A stretch of DNA of 64,000 bases from Oppiella nova (Eukaryota; Arthropoda; Arachnida; Sarcoptiformes; Oppiidae), in assembly GCA_905397405.1 (NCBI GenBank), contig CAJPVJ010000009.1, positions 1-64,000 of the forward strand, given 5' to 3'. The notes under the pieces are model-generated. The model made no database searches and was not told where the DNA came from. It was given only the letters and a program-made list of their open reading frames with translations. A program made the position numbers and the translations under genes. Below are positions 46,293-56,302 of the stretch, piece by piece (positions within the stretch are counted from its first letter, which is position 1; each line of letters opens with the position of its first letter).

Positions 46293-47456
46293 TTATTCGT
46301 CAGTTGGAACAAGCATCAAGATAGATTCATTTAATAATCCAGCAATGTCCTCTAATATTTCATCATTAGACAATTCATGATTGAGTTTGACACTTTGTCC
46401 ATCTGCAATCTGCTTTAAATGGGGTGCAAATTGTTCAGAAATACAAATCGATTCACCATTTGCCCAAAATAATAATTCACGATCCTGTTCAAGATAAATT
46501 AATCGAGAAGCTGGCTCAATTTGTAGTAAATAGCCTTGTTCAAGAACTTCTTCTAAATCTCCAGTGCCAATCGCTTCAGCATCTGGAATATTTTCAGGGT
46601 ACTTTGCTTCAGCCATTAGACTCATAATGGCATCTTCTAACACTTTAGAATTGTTTAATTTCGACAACAATTCAGCCTTTAAATAATTGAGTTCAGCTTG
46701 TGTCACTTGCCCAATCGGGTTTTGTTTATTCCGTAAGATGTCGATAAGCGGATTACGTAGTTGTTGGTCTTCGACAAATTTATCGCTGACACGGTCCATC
46801 ATGTCGGCAATATTTGGCATACGGAAACCAAAAGAGTAGGTTAGGCAATCGTCTTCTGCTACACCGTAATGCGACAATCCTGGTGGAACATAAAGTAAAT
46901 CGCCTGGCGCTAAAACTTCATCAAAATTGATCTCCATTTCTGGAAGCAGTTTTAACGGCTGTCCTTCAACAAATTCAGATTCAGCATCACACATTTGTCC
47001 AAGTTGCCAACGACGGTGTCCATAACCTTGTACAAGAAATACATCATAAAAGTCAAAATGCTGACCTACAGAACCACCTTTAGCAGCATAAGAGACCATA
47101 ATGTCATCACGACGCCACTGTGGAATAAAAGGAAATTTCTTCCAAAGTTCTGCTAAATCAAATGAATAATGATCTACAGCTTGAATCAATAAGGTCCAAA
47201 GTTTTGGCATTTTTTGAAAATCACCTTTGATGAGTGGTGATGATTTTACTGACCATTGATTTGGATCTTTGTCTTTTTGCTTAATCAGGCGTGCTGTGAT
47301 GTTTTCATCCAGAGCAAGCTCCATGACGTCATCTGGAACAAGGATATTGGCAATTTCAGGTAAAGCATTACGAACCAATAAAGGTTTTTTTTGCCAGTAT
47401 TCTGAGAGGAATTGTTCAGCAGTAATTCCGCCAAGAACATCTAAAGGTAGGGACAT
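46293..47456 (-). CDS. roxA: Ribosomal protein uL16 arginine 3-hydroxylase (JmjC/cupin)
   Basis: A 387-aa Fe(II)/2-oxoglutarate oxygenase like E. coli YcfD/RoxA, which hydroxylates an arginine of ribosomal protein uL16. The metal triad is visible as HFD in GQHFDFYDVFLVQGYGHRRW (about 120-139) and a distal His in VPPGLSHYG. N-terminal FLSEYWQKKPLLVRNA is the family opening. The C-terminal 150 residues form the dimer and winged-helix-like region. Single-gene unit. Confidence 0.93.
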   Translation of the reverse strand: MSLPLDVLGGITAEQFLSEYWQKKPLLVRNALPEIANILVPDDVMELALDENITARLIKQKDKDPNQWSVKSSPLIKGDFQKMPKLWTLLIQAVDHYSFDLAELWKKFPFIPQWRRDDIMVSYAAKGGSVGQHFDFYDVFLVQGYGHRRWQLGQMCDAESEFVEGQPLKLLPEMEINFDEVLAPGDLLYVPPGLSHYGVAEDDCLTYSFGFRMPNIADMMDRVSDKFVEDQQLRNPLIDILRNKQNPIGQVTQAELNYLKAELLSKLNNSKVLEDAIMSLMAEAKYPENIPDAEAIGTGDLEEVLEQGYLLQIEPASRLIYLEQDRELLFWANGESICISEQFAPHLKQIADGQSVKLNHELSNDEILEDIAGLLNESILMLVPTDE

Positions 47457-47600
47457 GAAAATAGCCTAAGCAAATTTGAATCTATAATGTGGCTATTGTC
47501 TTATGAGATGACAGGTGGTGCAAGTATTTGTAAATTTATTCAAAATATATTTATATAAAAACAGCCATGCTTTTTGAAAATTAAAGGAGTTATAAAAGTC

Positions 47601-47996
47601 ATGATTTTAAAAAAAATATCTCATAATATATTCGAGATTTGCCTAGATTTAAAAGAAAGCATTTTTAATTGGATTGAGGGATATGGATTTGTTCCTATTT
47701 CGTATTATTCTGACCCAAAAAAAGAAATTGCAAACAAAACACTTTCAGTATTGCGTTCGTATCGACAATTGATTATCAAAGGCAAAAATATGTCTATTCC
47801 AACTTGGGTGGTGAATGAAGCGCAAGTGAATGATTTTAGTGAGGCGCAATTAAATCAAATTTGGTTAGAGTATTTAAACAAGATGATTCTTGCTTTTGAT
47901 TTGGTCTTGATGGGGGACTGCCAAACAGAATCTAAGGCTAAGATTAAAGAAGGGCTTATGTTATTTGCAACGCATTATCAGGATTTATGGGATTAA
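47601..47996 (+). CDS. Unknown protein
   Basis: About 131 aa from ATG 47601 (MILKKISHNIFEI), with AGGAG 12 bases upstream; a TTG at 47574 is also in frame. Helical and soluble, with no recognised domain. Blocks such as TWVVNEAQVNDFSEAQ look well ordered. It is convergent with the Maf gene. Confidence 0.6.
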   Translation: MILKKISHNIFEICLDLKESIFNWIEGYGFVPISYYSDPKKEIANKTLSVLRSYRQLIIKGKNMSIPTWVVNEAQVNDFSEAQLNQIWLEYLNKMILAFDLVLMGDCQTESKAKIKEGLMLFATHYQDLWD

Positions 47997-48099
47997 CTCA
48001 AAAAGTCTTCATCCTTTTTTAATGCATGAGCAAATAACACAAAGTCCATGTAATTATGAAAATTTATAATAAGATCGAGCTTATTATACAATGTGGAAA

Positions 48100-48693
48100 T
48101 TAAGGTAGCAGGATGCCCAACTTCCTTAAAATTCCACATAACTGAATCATTGGCATACCCATCAAAGTGGTTTGGTCTTGCCCAATCATTTGCTCAAATA
48201 AACTAATACCAAGACTTTCACACTTAAAGCTACCCGCACAATGCAGAGGTTGATCAATTTCGATATAACGCTCAATTTCATCCAAAGTTAAGTCACGAAA
48301 TTTCACATGATAATGCTCAACTAAGGTTTGTTCAAAACCAGAAGCCAAATGTTGCACACTTAAGGCAGTACTAAAAAAGACATTTTTGCCTGAATTGGCT
48401 TGTAGCTGGTGAATGGCTTTTTCTACAGATAGAGGTTTACCAATAAAATCTTGTGGTGCATGTTCACGCCAAGCCACCTGATCTGACCCAATCACAATTG
48501 CATTTGGATGATCTTGTGCAATGACTTGGGCTTTTTCAAAAGCCAAGCGCTTAGCCAAGTCATCGGCATGAGATTCACCCTGTGGTGATTCATCGATTTC
48601 AGGAGAGATACAATGATAGTCTAAGCGCAAACGATTCATTAAATCTTTACGGGTTTGGCTCGATGAAGCCAAAATAATTTCAGGGTGATTCAT
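48100..48693 (-). CDS. Maf-family nucleotide pyrophosphatase
   Basis: A 197-aa Maf/HAM1-fold protein. ILASSSQTRKDLMNRL (about 6-21) is the family opening, with GSDQVAW (about 72) and KPLSVEKAIHQL. ISPEIDESPQGE is the YceF-type variant; YceF hydrolyses m7GTP, so that subtype is likelier than dTTP-cleaving Maf. I chose ATG 48693; an ATG at 48708 adds five residues. It lies 21 bp after the DUF2237 gene on the same strand. Confidence 0.9.
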   Translation of the reverse strand: MNHPEIILASSSQTRKDLMNRLRLDYHCISPEIDESPQGESHADDLAKRLAFEKAQVIAQDHPNAIVIGSDQVAWREHAPQDFIGKPLSVEKAIHQLQANSGKNVFFSTALSVQHLASGFEQTLVEHYHVKFRDLTLDEIERYIEIDQPLHCAGSFKCESLGISLFEQMIGQDQTTLMGMPMIQLCGILRKLGILLP

Positions 48694-48714
48694 CTTTGAA
48701 TAATTCATGCCTAG

Positions 48715-49098
48715 TTATACTGCATATTCCATCAAGAGATCTAAGGGAACATACGCCAAAACAGCTTGATGACAGGCTTGTAGTTTTACACGAGGTGCCA
48801 TGTCGTTTTGATAGGCCTCAACCCAACGCGTCACACATAAACACCAAAAATCACCAGGTTGTAGTCCCGGAAAGCCGTGTTCTGGCAGCGGTGTAATTAG
48901 GTCATTTCCCACTTTTTGTGAAAAATTTAAAAATTCTGAAGTCATTTCAGCGCATACAGTGTGCTGACCGAGGTCGGTTGTTGCTGTATGGCAGAAACCA
49001 TTACGAAAATAACCTGTGATTGGGGAAAAACAACAACTTGCTAAAGGTTCACCTAAGACATTTAAACCATTGATTTTAGGATCGGGATGAAAAGACAT
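48715..49098 (-). CDS. DUF2237 family protein
   Basis: About 127 aa from ATG 49098 (MSFHPDPKINGLNVLGEPL). Family features: CCFSPITGYFRNGFC, GQHTVCAEMTSEFL and GDFWCLCVTRWVEA, with conserved cysteines and the CVTRW signature. Function unknown. Followed by the Maf gene in the same direction. Confidence 0.88.
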   Translation of the reverse strand: MSFHPDPKINGLNVLGEPLASCCFSPITGYFRNGFCHTATTDLGQHTVCAEMTSEFLNFSQKVGNDLITPLPEHGFPGLQPGDFWCLCVTRWVEAYQNDMAPRVKLQACHQAVLAYVPLDLLMEYAV

Positions 49099-49237
49099 AA
49101 GCGTATAGAATTTAAAAGTTCGCCCTATAATAATCAAATCTCAACTTTTCTACAGCTTTTCTACAAAAGTATCTAACCTTTTTTTGTGTAATCATTTAGA
49201 ATCTACGCGATTTTTAATATCTATAAGAGAGCTATAC

Positions 49238-50425
49238 ATGAATTTTCAGCGTATGACTGACCTCGATTTAGCAGGCAAGCGTGTACTTATTCGTGAAGAC
49301 TTAAACGTACCTGTTAAAAATGGTGTGATTACAAGTGATGCACGTTTACGTGCTGCATTACCGACAATTAAATTGGCACTTGAGAAAGGTGCTGCGGTCA
49401 TGGTGTATTCTCATCTTGGTCGTCCCGTTGAAGGTGAGCCAAAAGCGGAACAATCATTAGCTCCTGTAGCTGCTTATTTAACTGAGGCACTTGGTCAAGA
49501 CGTTAAATTATTTACAGATTACTTAGATGGTGTTGAAGTTGCAGCAGGGCAAGTGGTATTACTTGAAAACTGTCGTTTCAATGTGGGTGAAAAGAAAAAT
49601 AATGCTGAACTTTCAGCAAAATATGCAGCGCTTTGTGATGTATTTGTGATGGACGCATTTGGTACAGCGCATCGTGCAGAAGCATCAACTGAAGGCGTAG
49701 CACGCTTAGCAAAAGTTGCAGCAGCAGGCCCTTTGCTTGCAGCTGAATTAGATGCTTTAGGTCGTGCATTACAAACACCTGAAAAACCAATGGTTGCAAT
49801 TGTTGCTGGTTCTAAAGTTTCTACTAAACTTGATGTTTTAACTTCGCTTTCTGATATTTGTGATCAATTGATTGTTGGTGGTGGTATTGCCAATACATTC
49901 TTAGCTGCAGCTGGCTTCAATGTCGGTAAATCATTGTGTGAACATGATTTGATTGACACAGCGAAAGCGATTGCGGCAAAAGTATCTGTTCCACTTCCAA
50001 CCGATGTTGTTGTGGCAGATGCTTCTGCAATCGATTTTGCAGATTTCTTAGGTTCATTGGCAAATGCTAAAGCAATAGTAAAAAAAGTTGAAGATGTAGC
50101 AGACAATGACATGATCTTGGATGTCGGTCCTGAAACTGCGAAAGCTTTTGCTGAAATCTTAAAAACGTCTAAAACGATCCTTTGGAATGGTCCAGTTGGC
50201 GTGTTTGAAGTGGATCAATTTGGCGAAGGTACAAAAACACTTTCTTTAGCGATTGCAGAATCTGAAGGATTCTCTATTGCTGGTGGTGGTGATACTTTGG
50301 CAGCAATTGATAAATACCAAGTTGCAGACAAAATTGGTTATATTTCAACTGGTGGTGGTGCATTCCTTGAATTTGTCGAAGGCAAAACACTTCCAGCTGT
50401 AGCGGTATTGCTTGAACGTGCTTAA
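49238..50425 (+). CDS. pgk: Phosphoglycerate kinase
   Basis: A 395-aa enzyme that interconverts 1,3-bisphosphoglycerate and 3-phosphoglycerate. N-terminal [11 protein letters not shown] (about 20-30) and SHLGRP (about 60), and the C-terminal nucleotide loop [10 protein letters not shown] chose ATG 49238 ([11 protein letters not shown]), after AGAGAGC; the 18 residues upstream are not family-like. fba follows 0.5 kb on, with a small lipoprotein gene between. A terminator lies after pgk. Confidence 0.97.
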   Translation: MNFQRMTDLDLAGKRVLIREDLNVPVKNGVITSDARLRAALPTIKLALEKGAAVMVYSHLGRPVEGEPKAEQSLAPVAAYLTEALGQDVKLFTDYLDGVEVAAGQVVLLENCRFNVGEKKNNAELSAKYAALCDVFVMDAFGTAHRAEASTEGVARLAKVAAAGPLLAAELDALGRALQTPEKPMVAIVAGSKVSTKLDVLTSLSDICDQLIVGGGIANTFLAAAGFNVGKSLCEHDLIDTAKAIAAKVSVPLPTDVVVADASAIDFADFLGSLANAKAIVKKVEDVADNDMILDVGPETAKAFAEILKTSKTILWNGPVGVFEVDQFGEGTKTLSLAIAESEGFSIAGGGDTLAAIDKYQVADKIGYISTGGGAFLEFVEGKTLPAVAVLLERA

Positions 50426-50458
50426 TTGAAAAATTATTTTAATTATGACGTTTATATG

Positions 50459-50486
50459 AAAGGCTGACCTCGTGTCAGCCTTTTTT
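50459..50486 (+). terminator. Rho-independent terminator after pgk
   Basis: AAGGCTGAC at 50460-50468 pairs with GTCAGCCTT at 50474-50482, loop CTCGT, followed by T residues. Confidence 0.9.
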
Positions 50487-50573
50487 ATCTGAGAGATTCA
50501 TTGTAAAGTAATAAAAATGAAATATAACTGCAATAAACTAGATCAAATCCAATCACCAACACTGGGAAATGTG

Positions 50574-50852
50574 ATGAAATTTAAATTTACACTTGCAGCA
50601 CTTCTTATTGCTCCTTTGGCATTTACTGCATGTTCTAAACAAGAAAAAGCACCAGCCTCAGAACAAACATCTTCTTCTGAAGCTGCTTCAGCAGAATCAG
50701 CAAACACATCTGCAGAACAACAAGCTGTGATTGATGCGCTTGATCAGCCTGTTTTGGATGAAAAAAATACAGATGTTCCAGCTGAAAAAGCAAATGCTCC
50801 AGCGGATGCGGCTACACCAGCGACTGAAGAAGAAGCAGCTAAAGCTCAATAA
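50574..50852 (+). CDS. Small Ala/Glu-rich lipoprotein, unknown function
   Basis: A 92-aa protein from ATG 50574. MKFKFTLAALLIAPLAFTAC is a lipoprotein signal with the lipid cysteine at residue 20. The mature part is low-complexity, rich in Ala, Glu, Ser and Thr, and probably unstructured. The ATG at 50517 would add 19 polar residues ahead of the signal and is less likely. Its place between pgk and fba is a conserved-looking context, but no function is known. Confidence 0.72.
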   Translation: MKFKFTLAALLIAPLAFTACSKQEKAPASEQTSSSEAASAESANTSAEQQAVIDALDQPVLDEKNTDVPAEKANAPADAATPATEEEAAKAQ

Positions 50853-50880
50853 TCTTTCTAAATGTTGTTATTTGTTAAAA

Positions 50881-50906
50881 GTCCTCGCTAACGCGGGGAT
50901 TTTTTA
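50881..50906 (+). terminator. Terminator after the lipoprotein gene
   Basis: CCTCGC at 50883-50888 pairs with GCGGGG at 50893-50898 (one G-T pair), loop TAAC, followed by six T. Confidence 0.8.
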
Positions 50907-50980
50907 TGAAATAGTCAATATTGTTGCTGAATTGAAATAAAGCAACATGTAGAATATGGGGCATTACTTGGGAGGATATT

Positions 50981-52018
50981 ATGGCTCTTATCTCATTGCG
51001 CCAACTCTTGGATCATGCCGGTGAACATAGTTACGGCGTTCCAGCGTTTAATGTGAACAACTTAGAACAAATGCGCGCAATTATGTTAGCCGCTGACGCA
51101 ACAAATTCACCTGTAATTGTGCAAGCTTCTGCTGGTGCACGAAAATATGCAGGTGCTCCATTTTTACGTCATTTAATTTTAGCTGCAATTGAAGAATGGC
51201 CACATATTCCAGTGGTAATGCATCAAGATCACGGTACAAGCCCAGATGTTTGTCAACGTTCGATCCAGCTTGGATTTTCATCTGTAATGATGGATGGTTC
51301 TTTAGGTGCAGACGGTAAAACACCAACATCTTATGAATATAATGTTGATGTAACACGTCGTACTGTTGAAATGGCACATGCATGTGGCGTTTCTGTAGAA
51401 GGCGAAATTGGCTGTTTAGGTAGCCTTGAAACAGGTTTGGCTGGTGAAGAAGATGGTGTTGGTGCAGAAGGTGTACTTGATCATTCTCAACTTCTCACTT
51501 CTGTTGAAGAAGCTCGTCAATTCGTTGCAGATACCAATGTAGATGCTTTAGCAATTGCAGTCGGTACTTCTCATGGTGCGTACAAGTTTACTCGTCCACC
51601 TACAGGCGATATCTTGGCAATTGACCGTATTAAAGAAATTCATGCGGCACTTCCAAATACTCACCTTGTTATGCATGGTTCAAGCTCGGTACCACAAGAA
51701 TGGTTAGCGATTATTAACCAATATGGTGGTGACATCAAAGAAACTTATGGTGTTCCAGTTGAGCAGTTGGTTGAAGCAATCAAGCATGGTGTACGTAAAA
51801 TCAACATCGATACAGATTTACGTTTAGCATCTACAGGTGCAATGCGCCGTATGATGGCTGAAAAACCAAGTGAATTTGACCCACGTAAATTCTTCGGTGA
51901 AACTGTTGAAGCAATGAAACAAATCTGTGTAGATCGCTATACAGCATTTGGTACTGCGGGTAATGCAGACAAGATTCGCCCAATTTCTTTAGAAAAAATG
52001 GTTGATCGTTATAAATAA
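50981..52018 (+). CDS. fba: Class II fructose-bisphosphate aldolase
   Basis: A 345-aa zinc aldolase that joins DHAP and G3P to fructose 1,6-bisphosphate. Zinc ligands lie in [11 protein letters not shown] (about 80-90), and [11 protein letters not shown] and [13 protein letters not shown] (about 230-290) bind the substrate. The sequence is of the Calvin-type (CbbA-like) subgroup. Since Acinetobacter lacks a usual phosphofructokinase, it mainly serves gluconeogenesis. GGGAGGA precedes the ATG. Confidence 0.96.
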   Translation: MALISLRQLLDHAGEHSYGVPAFNVNNLEQMRAIMLAADATNSPVIVQASAGARKYAGAPFLRHLILAAIEEWPHIPVVMHQDHGTSPDVCQRSIQLGFSSVMMDGSLGADGKTPTSYEYNVDVTRRTVEMAHACGVSVEGEIGCLGSLETGLAGEEDGVGAEGVLDHSQLLTSVEEARQFVADTNVDALAIAVGTSHGAYKFTRPPTGDILAIDRIKEIHAALPNTHLVMHGSSSVPQEWLAIINQYGGDIKETYGVPVEQLVEAIKHGVRKINIDTDLRLASTGAMRRMMAEKPSEFDPRKFFGETVEAMKQICVDRYTAFGTAGNADKIRPISLEKMVDRYK

Positions 52019-52041
52019 TCTTTGATGGTTGTTGATTACCT

Positions 52042-52070
52042 AAAAGCCCACTCACGCTAGTGGGCTTTTT
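52042..52070 (+). terminator. Rho-independent terminator after fba
   Basis: AAAAGCCCACT at 52042-52052 and AGTGGGCTTTTT at 52059-52070, loop CACGCT-like 6 nt. Confidence 0.9.
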
Positions 52071-52134
52071 CTTGAATAATAGGGACTTGGTTCCGCATAA
52101 ATTTTGCAATGGTTGGTGAGATAAGAAATAAATT

Positions 52135-52986
52135 ATGGAACTCATATTTTCAGCAGCACTTTGTAGTGTACTGGTTTCAATGCTTTTAAAATGGACCAAA
52201 CAAAAAGGTTTTGATGCATTGCAAATGATTGCTTGGAATTATGCAATCGCCAGTGTATTGAGCTATATCTGGTTTAAGCCTGATTTGGCCCATATTTCAA
52301 TTTCAAATACACCGTGGTGGTTGATTATTGGTTTAGGTGTTGTATTACCCAGTATTTTTTTATGTCTAGCTAAATCATTACATAGCGCAGGAATTTTAAA
52401 AACTGAAATTGCACAGCGATTATCTGTGGTTTTATCATTATTGGCTGCATATTTTTTATTCCAAGAACAATTTAGCCAATTAAAAATGCTTGGTATTGGT
52501 TTGGGTATCGTGGCAGTTTTATGTATTGTACTTTCCCAATCGAGTCCATCAAATTCATCCCTCAATCAGAAAGGGATCCTTTATTTACTCAGTGTTTGGG
52601 TAGGTTATGCTTTGGTTGATGTTTTATTGAAATACACAACCAGCCTGGGTTTACAGTTTCCAGTTACATTAACCTTGATGTTTATCTGTTCATTCCTATT
52701 ATCTGTCGGTTATTTACTGATTCGAAAAACTCAGTGGATGCTTCAGAACTTTGTTGCTGGTTTGGCCTTGGGGATTTTAAATTTTGCCAATATTGCTTTA
52801 TATGTCAAAGCGCATATTTTATTAAAAGATTCTCCATCCATCGTTTTTGCAGGGATGAATATCCTTGTGGTGTTATTTGGGGTCATTGCAGGGCTGTTAA
52901 TTTTTAAAGAAAAGCTTAAAGTGATTACCGCTCTAGGACTGGTTTTAGGTTTGGCTGGGGTGGTATGTTTAGCCTTGGTAATATAA
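52135..52986 (+). CDS. EamA/DMT-family transporter
   Basis: A 283-aa membrane protein with about nine or ten segments in two EamA repeats. The C-terminal motif VLFGVIAGLLIFKEKLKVIT and the final GLVLGLAGVVCLALVI are typical. Cargo unknown. It starts the accessory-looking region that runs to ispF. Confidence 0.85.
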   Translation: MELIFSAALCSVLVSMLLKWTKQKGFDALQMIAWNYAIASVLSYIWFKPDLAHISISNTPWWLIIGLGVVLPSIFLCLAKSLHSAGILKTEIAQRLSVVLSLLAAYFLFQEQFSQLKMLGIGLGIVAVLCIVLSQSSPSNSSLNQKGILYLLSVWVGYALVDVLLKYTTSLGLQFPVTLTLMFICSFLLSVGYLLIRKTQWMLQNFVAGLALGILNFANIALYVKAHILLKDSPSIVFAGMNILVVLFGVIAGLLIFKEKLKVITALGLVLGLAGVVCLALVI

Positions 52987-53084
52987 TGACTTAACAGCAA
53001 GAAAGCTTCGCTGTTAATACGATTGCTGATCACTTTACAATGACATCAAACGGTAAATTTATAGATTAACTTGGTGGATATGAG

Positions 53085-53693
53085 ATGGATGCATTTGAAC
53101 AATTATTTATTCATTTAGATTTACAACTAAATAATATTCGCTTAGTACCACTGTCTTTTGAACACGAGCAAGGACTCGCTGAAGCGTGTCGTGATGGTGA
53201 ATTGTGGAATTTACGAATTACCTCTACACCACATTACACAGAAGTTAAAAATTATATTGAAAAAGCACTGATCCAAAAAGCACAGGGCAGCCGTTATCCC
53301 TTTGTTGTCATAGAGCAAAGCTCAGGGAAAGTCTTGGGAACGACCAGTTATCACGATATTTTATTAAACGTAAAACGTTTTGAAATCGGCTATACATGGT
53401 ATGCACAATCGGCACAACGGACCCATGTCAATACAAGCTGTAAACTATTGCTATTAGGGTTCGCTTTTGAACAACTTCAAGCCAATACCGTGGCGTTGCG
53501 GACTGATCAATTTAATTTTAAAAGCCAAAAAGCCATTGAACGTTTAGGTGCTAAAAAAGATGGCATTATTCGGGGTGATCAAATGCGTAAAGATGGTACG
53601 ATTCGAGATACGGTGTTGTACAGTATTTCGCAAGGTGAGTGGAACAATGTAAAAGCACATTTACAAGACATGTTGGCACATTATAAAAAATAA
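53085..53693 (+). CDS. GNAT acetyltransferase (RimJ/RimL-like)
   Basis: A 202-aa GNAT of the type that modifies N-termini or ribosomal proteins: VIEQSSGKVLGTTSYHDI, EIGYTWYAQSAQRTHVNT (acetyl-CoA loop region) and TDQFNFKSQKAIERLGAKKD. Acceptor unknown. It is followed after 150 bp by a close paralogue. Confidence 0.87.
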   Translation: MDAFEQLFIHLDLQLNNIRLVPLSFEHEQGLAEACRDGELWNLRITSTPHYTEVKNYIEKALIQKAQGSRYPFVVIEQSSGKVLGTTSYHDILLNVKRFEIGYTWYAQSAQRTHVNTSCKLLLLGFAFEQLQANTVALRTDQFNFKSQKAIERLGAKKDGIIRGDQMRKDGTIRDTVLYSISQGEWNNVKAHLQDMLAHYKK

Positions 53694-53843
53694 CTATTTT
53701 GTTGAATTATATTCGATTCAAGGGCATGCAAATGCCTTTGAAATCATTTGAAAGATCGTCATGGTGATTTCATCTTTTGATCATAAAACTTTCAAAAACA
53801 TAGCGGACAATGGAGGAGCATTCTTTACATTGGTGTAATTGCT

Positions 53844-54455
53844 ATGAATCAAGATATCTTTTCAACGCTTTATACATCATTACAAACCCATCAAGTGCAG
53901 CTTTTACCACTACAAATAGAACATGAAAATGCTTTAGTTGAGGTATGTAAAGATGGTCGATTGTGGGAATTGGAATATACATCGGTTCCACATTATTCTC
54001 AGATCAAGGCTTATATTGCCAAGGCACTTGAACAAAAATCTTTGGGAATACGCGTACCTTTTGTTGTTTTAAATCAGCGGAATGGTCGTATTGTAGGAAC
54101 CACCAGTTTTCGCGATTTTATTTGGGAGGTGCGCCGTGTTGAGATTGGCTATACATGGTATGCACAATCAGCACAACGCAGTCATATCAATACCAATTGT
54201 AAGTTGTTGTTGCTTGAGTACGCATTTGAAAAACTACAAGCCAACTAGGTTGTATTAAGGACGGATATTCGCAATATTAAAAGTCAAAGTGCCATTGAGC
54301 GTCTAGGTGCGCATTATGATGGTGTGCTACGTCAAGATGCGCTACGAAAAGATGGAACTGTTCGCGATACTGTTATATACAGCATAATCAAAGATGAATG
54401 GCAGGGCATTAAACAGCATTTAAGCCAGTTACTTAGCCAAAGCTATAAGGTTTAA
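53844..54455 (+). pseudogene. Second GNAT gene, interrupted by an in-frame stop
   Basis: Paralogue of the preceding gene. The frame from ATG 53844 runs to TAG at 54246-54248 (134 aa, ending FEKLQAN), then continues in the same frame through VVLRTDIRNIKSQSAIERLG and on to TAA 54453-54455, giving 203 codons in all against 202 aa in the paralogue. Only one codon breaks it. It is probably recently inactivated; a truncated protein would lack the last two strands of the GNAT fold. Confidence 0.88.
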
Positions 54456-54477
54456 CTTATAAGGTTTGATTATGTAT

Positions 54478-55020
54478 TTAACTACAATCTATATGTAAGC
54501 GATGTTGTTGGCAATGAATGCATTGAAACAGATAGCCTGTTAAATCACCGTCGATACTGAGGTGATCTTGGATAAGCTCTACTGGATAACCATTTTCTTC
54601 GATATCGGCTTTGACCTCATCCCAAATTGGTTTAAGCATTTCACTATCCGCATAAGCGATAAACTGACATGGTTCATTGCAATGCACCAGCCAAACTTCT
54701 TGTTGCCAACTATGATAACTTGGCGTTTTTAAGCAGATTTCATCTAAAAACTCAGGGTTGATTTTTTCGGATGGAACATTTGGGTTTGAAGAAATACCTT
54801 CAATGCCACAATAGTCATTGTATTCTCCATCGTATTTTTGCGCTGCTGCACCATTGGCAATACACCACGGACAGATATAATCGGGTTCATCTATGCTATA
54901 GAAAGAACATACGTACTTTAAATCACGTTGTTGATTGCAAATTGAACAAATACCATCTTCTTTTTCAAACAGATCAAGTTTGTATGCGTTGGGATGATAT
55001 TTAAACTGAGGATAATCCAT
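54478..55020 (-). CDS. CbrC family (UPF0167) protein
   Basis: A 180-aa cysteine-rich protein: FKYHPNAYKLDLFEKEDGIC opens it, then CSICNQQ, YICPWCIANGAAA, and C-terminal FQCIHCQQHRLH. Matches the CbrC/colicin E2 tolerance family. The paired CxxC motifs suggest zinc. Role unknown outside E. coli, where CbrC affects colicin E2 tolerance. Confidence 0.87.
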   Translation of the reverse strand: MDYPQFKYHPNAYKLDLFEKEDGICSICNQQRDLKYVCSFYSIDEPDYICPWCIANGAAAQKYDGEYNDYCGIEGISSNPNVPSEKINPEFLDEICLKTPSYHSWQQEVWLVHCNEPCQFIAYADSEMLKPIWDEVKADIEENGYPVELIQDHLSIDGDLTGYLFQCIHCQQHRLHIDCS

Positions 55021-55060
55021 ATTTTTGATTCTTCTAGGCTGAGATTTTAACTATTGAATG

Positions 55061-56101
55061 CTAACAATAAAATTCTACACGAAAACTTTCAATCAGTTCA
55101 GGTGGAACACGTGTTGTTTGTCCATTGGTGCGCATGAACAATTCGCCTTTGTAATATAACGGACGGTCCGATTTATTACATTTAAAGACCAATATGGTTT
55201 TTCCTTGAATCTGTATTTCTTCTAGTGTGGTATAAATATTTGAAATTTTGTTACTTTCGTGTGCCAGTTTATCAATCAAACTCCGCTTCATTAAGTCGAG
55301 TGAATTATTAAAGTGTTCCGCAAGTTCATTTTCAATCCCTACAATGGTTAAATCATCAGCAACGCCTATAAAGACATAGCCATTGCGGGTATTCATAAAT
55401 GCAAAGCACGCTTTGACCCATTTATCTGATTTGCGGTTAGTTAATAGGTCTGTGGTACGTTCTTTAAATTCAATCCGTTGATTTTCACCCAGTTGAATTA
55501 AATTAAAATAGTATTCTGAATAGGAATTTTGCCGATAATGATTGAGTGTGGTCTTAATTTTTTCTAATGATTTATATGCGGCGACAGTTTCTAAATTATG
55601 AATATCTTGCCATTGGTAAATTAATTTAATCTTTAACTCGTTGGCTAAGTTGGGATCAGCAAGGTATTCAAAGCTCAAATTGAGATATTGTAAAATTTCT
55701 GTGTAAATAGCATGACTGGCAATTGGAATGGAAATTTTATTAAAAGTATTTCTTATTTTTTCTAAGTTTTTGTGAAATTCAAAAGCTTCTTGGTAAAAAC
55801 TTAAATATTTAAACTCATTTAAAATATGTTCATAAGGGCGATGAAATGAGTTGGGAAACAGTTGTTTGGGTGGTATATGGATATATTTTTCAATCTGTTG
55901 GAAATAATATCTTAAGGTTGGGTACTTTAAGGCCTGATCAATATTGATTTCAAATTTTTCGGAAAGTGGCTTGGTGGTATAGGCTTGAAAAAACAGCAGT
56001 GTTTGGATTTCTTTATATTTATTGGGGTAGTCATGCCAATGCGTTTCTAGAAACTCATTAAAATTCTTAAATTTATTGGTGAGATACATGTTCAAATCCA
56101 T
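55061..56101 (-). CDS. AlbA_2 (Schlafen-like) putative nucleic-acid-binding protein
   Basis: A 346-aa protein. Residues about 205-340 are an AlbA_2/Schlafen domain (GENQRIEFKERTTDLL, CFAFMNTRNGYVFIGVADD, FMRTNGQTTRVPPELI). The first 200 residues are a helix-rich domain that I do not recognise. AlbA_2 domains bind nucleic acids and occur in regulators and in some defence proteins; no partner gene with a known defence role is adjacent. Flanked by CbrC and DUF4304 genes on the same strand. Confidence 0.82.
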   Translation of the reverse strand: MDLNMYLTNKFKNFNEFLETHWHDYPNKYKEIQTLLFFQAYTTKPLSEKFEINIDQALKYPTLRYYFQQIEKYIHIPPKQLFPNSFHRPYEHILNEFKYLSFYQEAFEFHKNLEKIRNTFNKISIPIASHAIYTEILQYLNLSFEYLADPNLANELKIKLIYQWQDIHNLETVAAYKSLEKIKTTLNHYRQNSYSEYYFNLIQLGENQRIEFKERTTDLLTNRKSDKWVKACFAFMNTRNGYVFIGVADDLTIVGIENELAEHFNNSLDLMKRSLIDKLAHESNKISNIYTTLEEIQIQGKTILVFKCNKSDRPLYYKGELFMRTNGQTTRVPPELIESFRVEFYC

Positions 56102-56302
56102 AGCAACACCTTTAATCCTCTATTGTTTGGTGTTCGGTATTTACAACAAATATGTCATCAGACTATTTATATATAGTTATTTATAAGTTAATTAAGTCAG
56201 GAAATAAAGCGTAAAACTTTAAATCGGATCGTGAAAGTTGTTAGAAAATATAACAAATATTTCAATTTGGTGAATAGCGCATTTGACTGCTTCATTTCGT
56301 CA

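Noticed and set aside
55061-56101. Complete phage-defence system around the AlbA_2 gene
   Set aside because: No known partner such as a nuclease, protease, kinase or helicase lies beside it, so only the single protein is noted.
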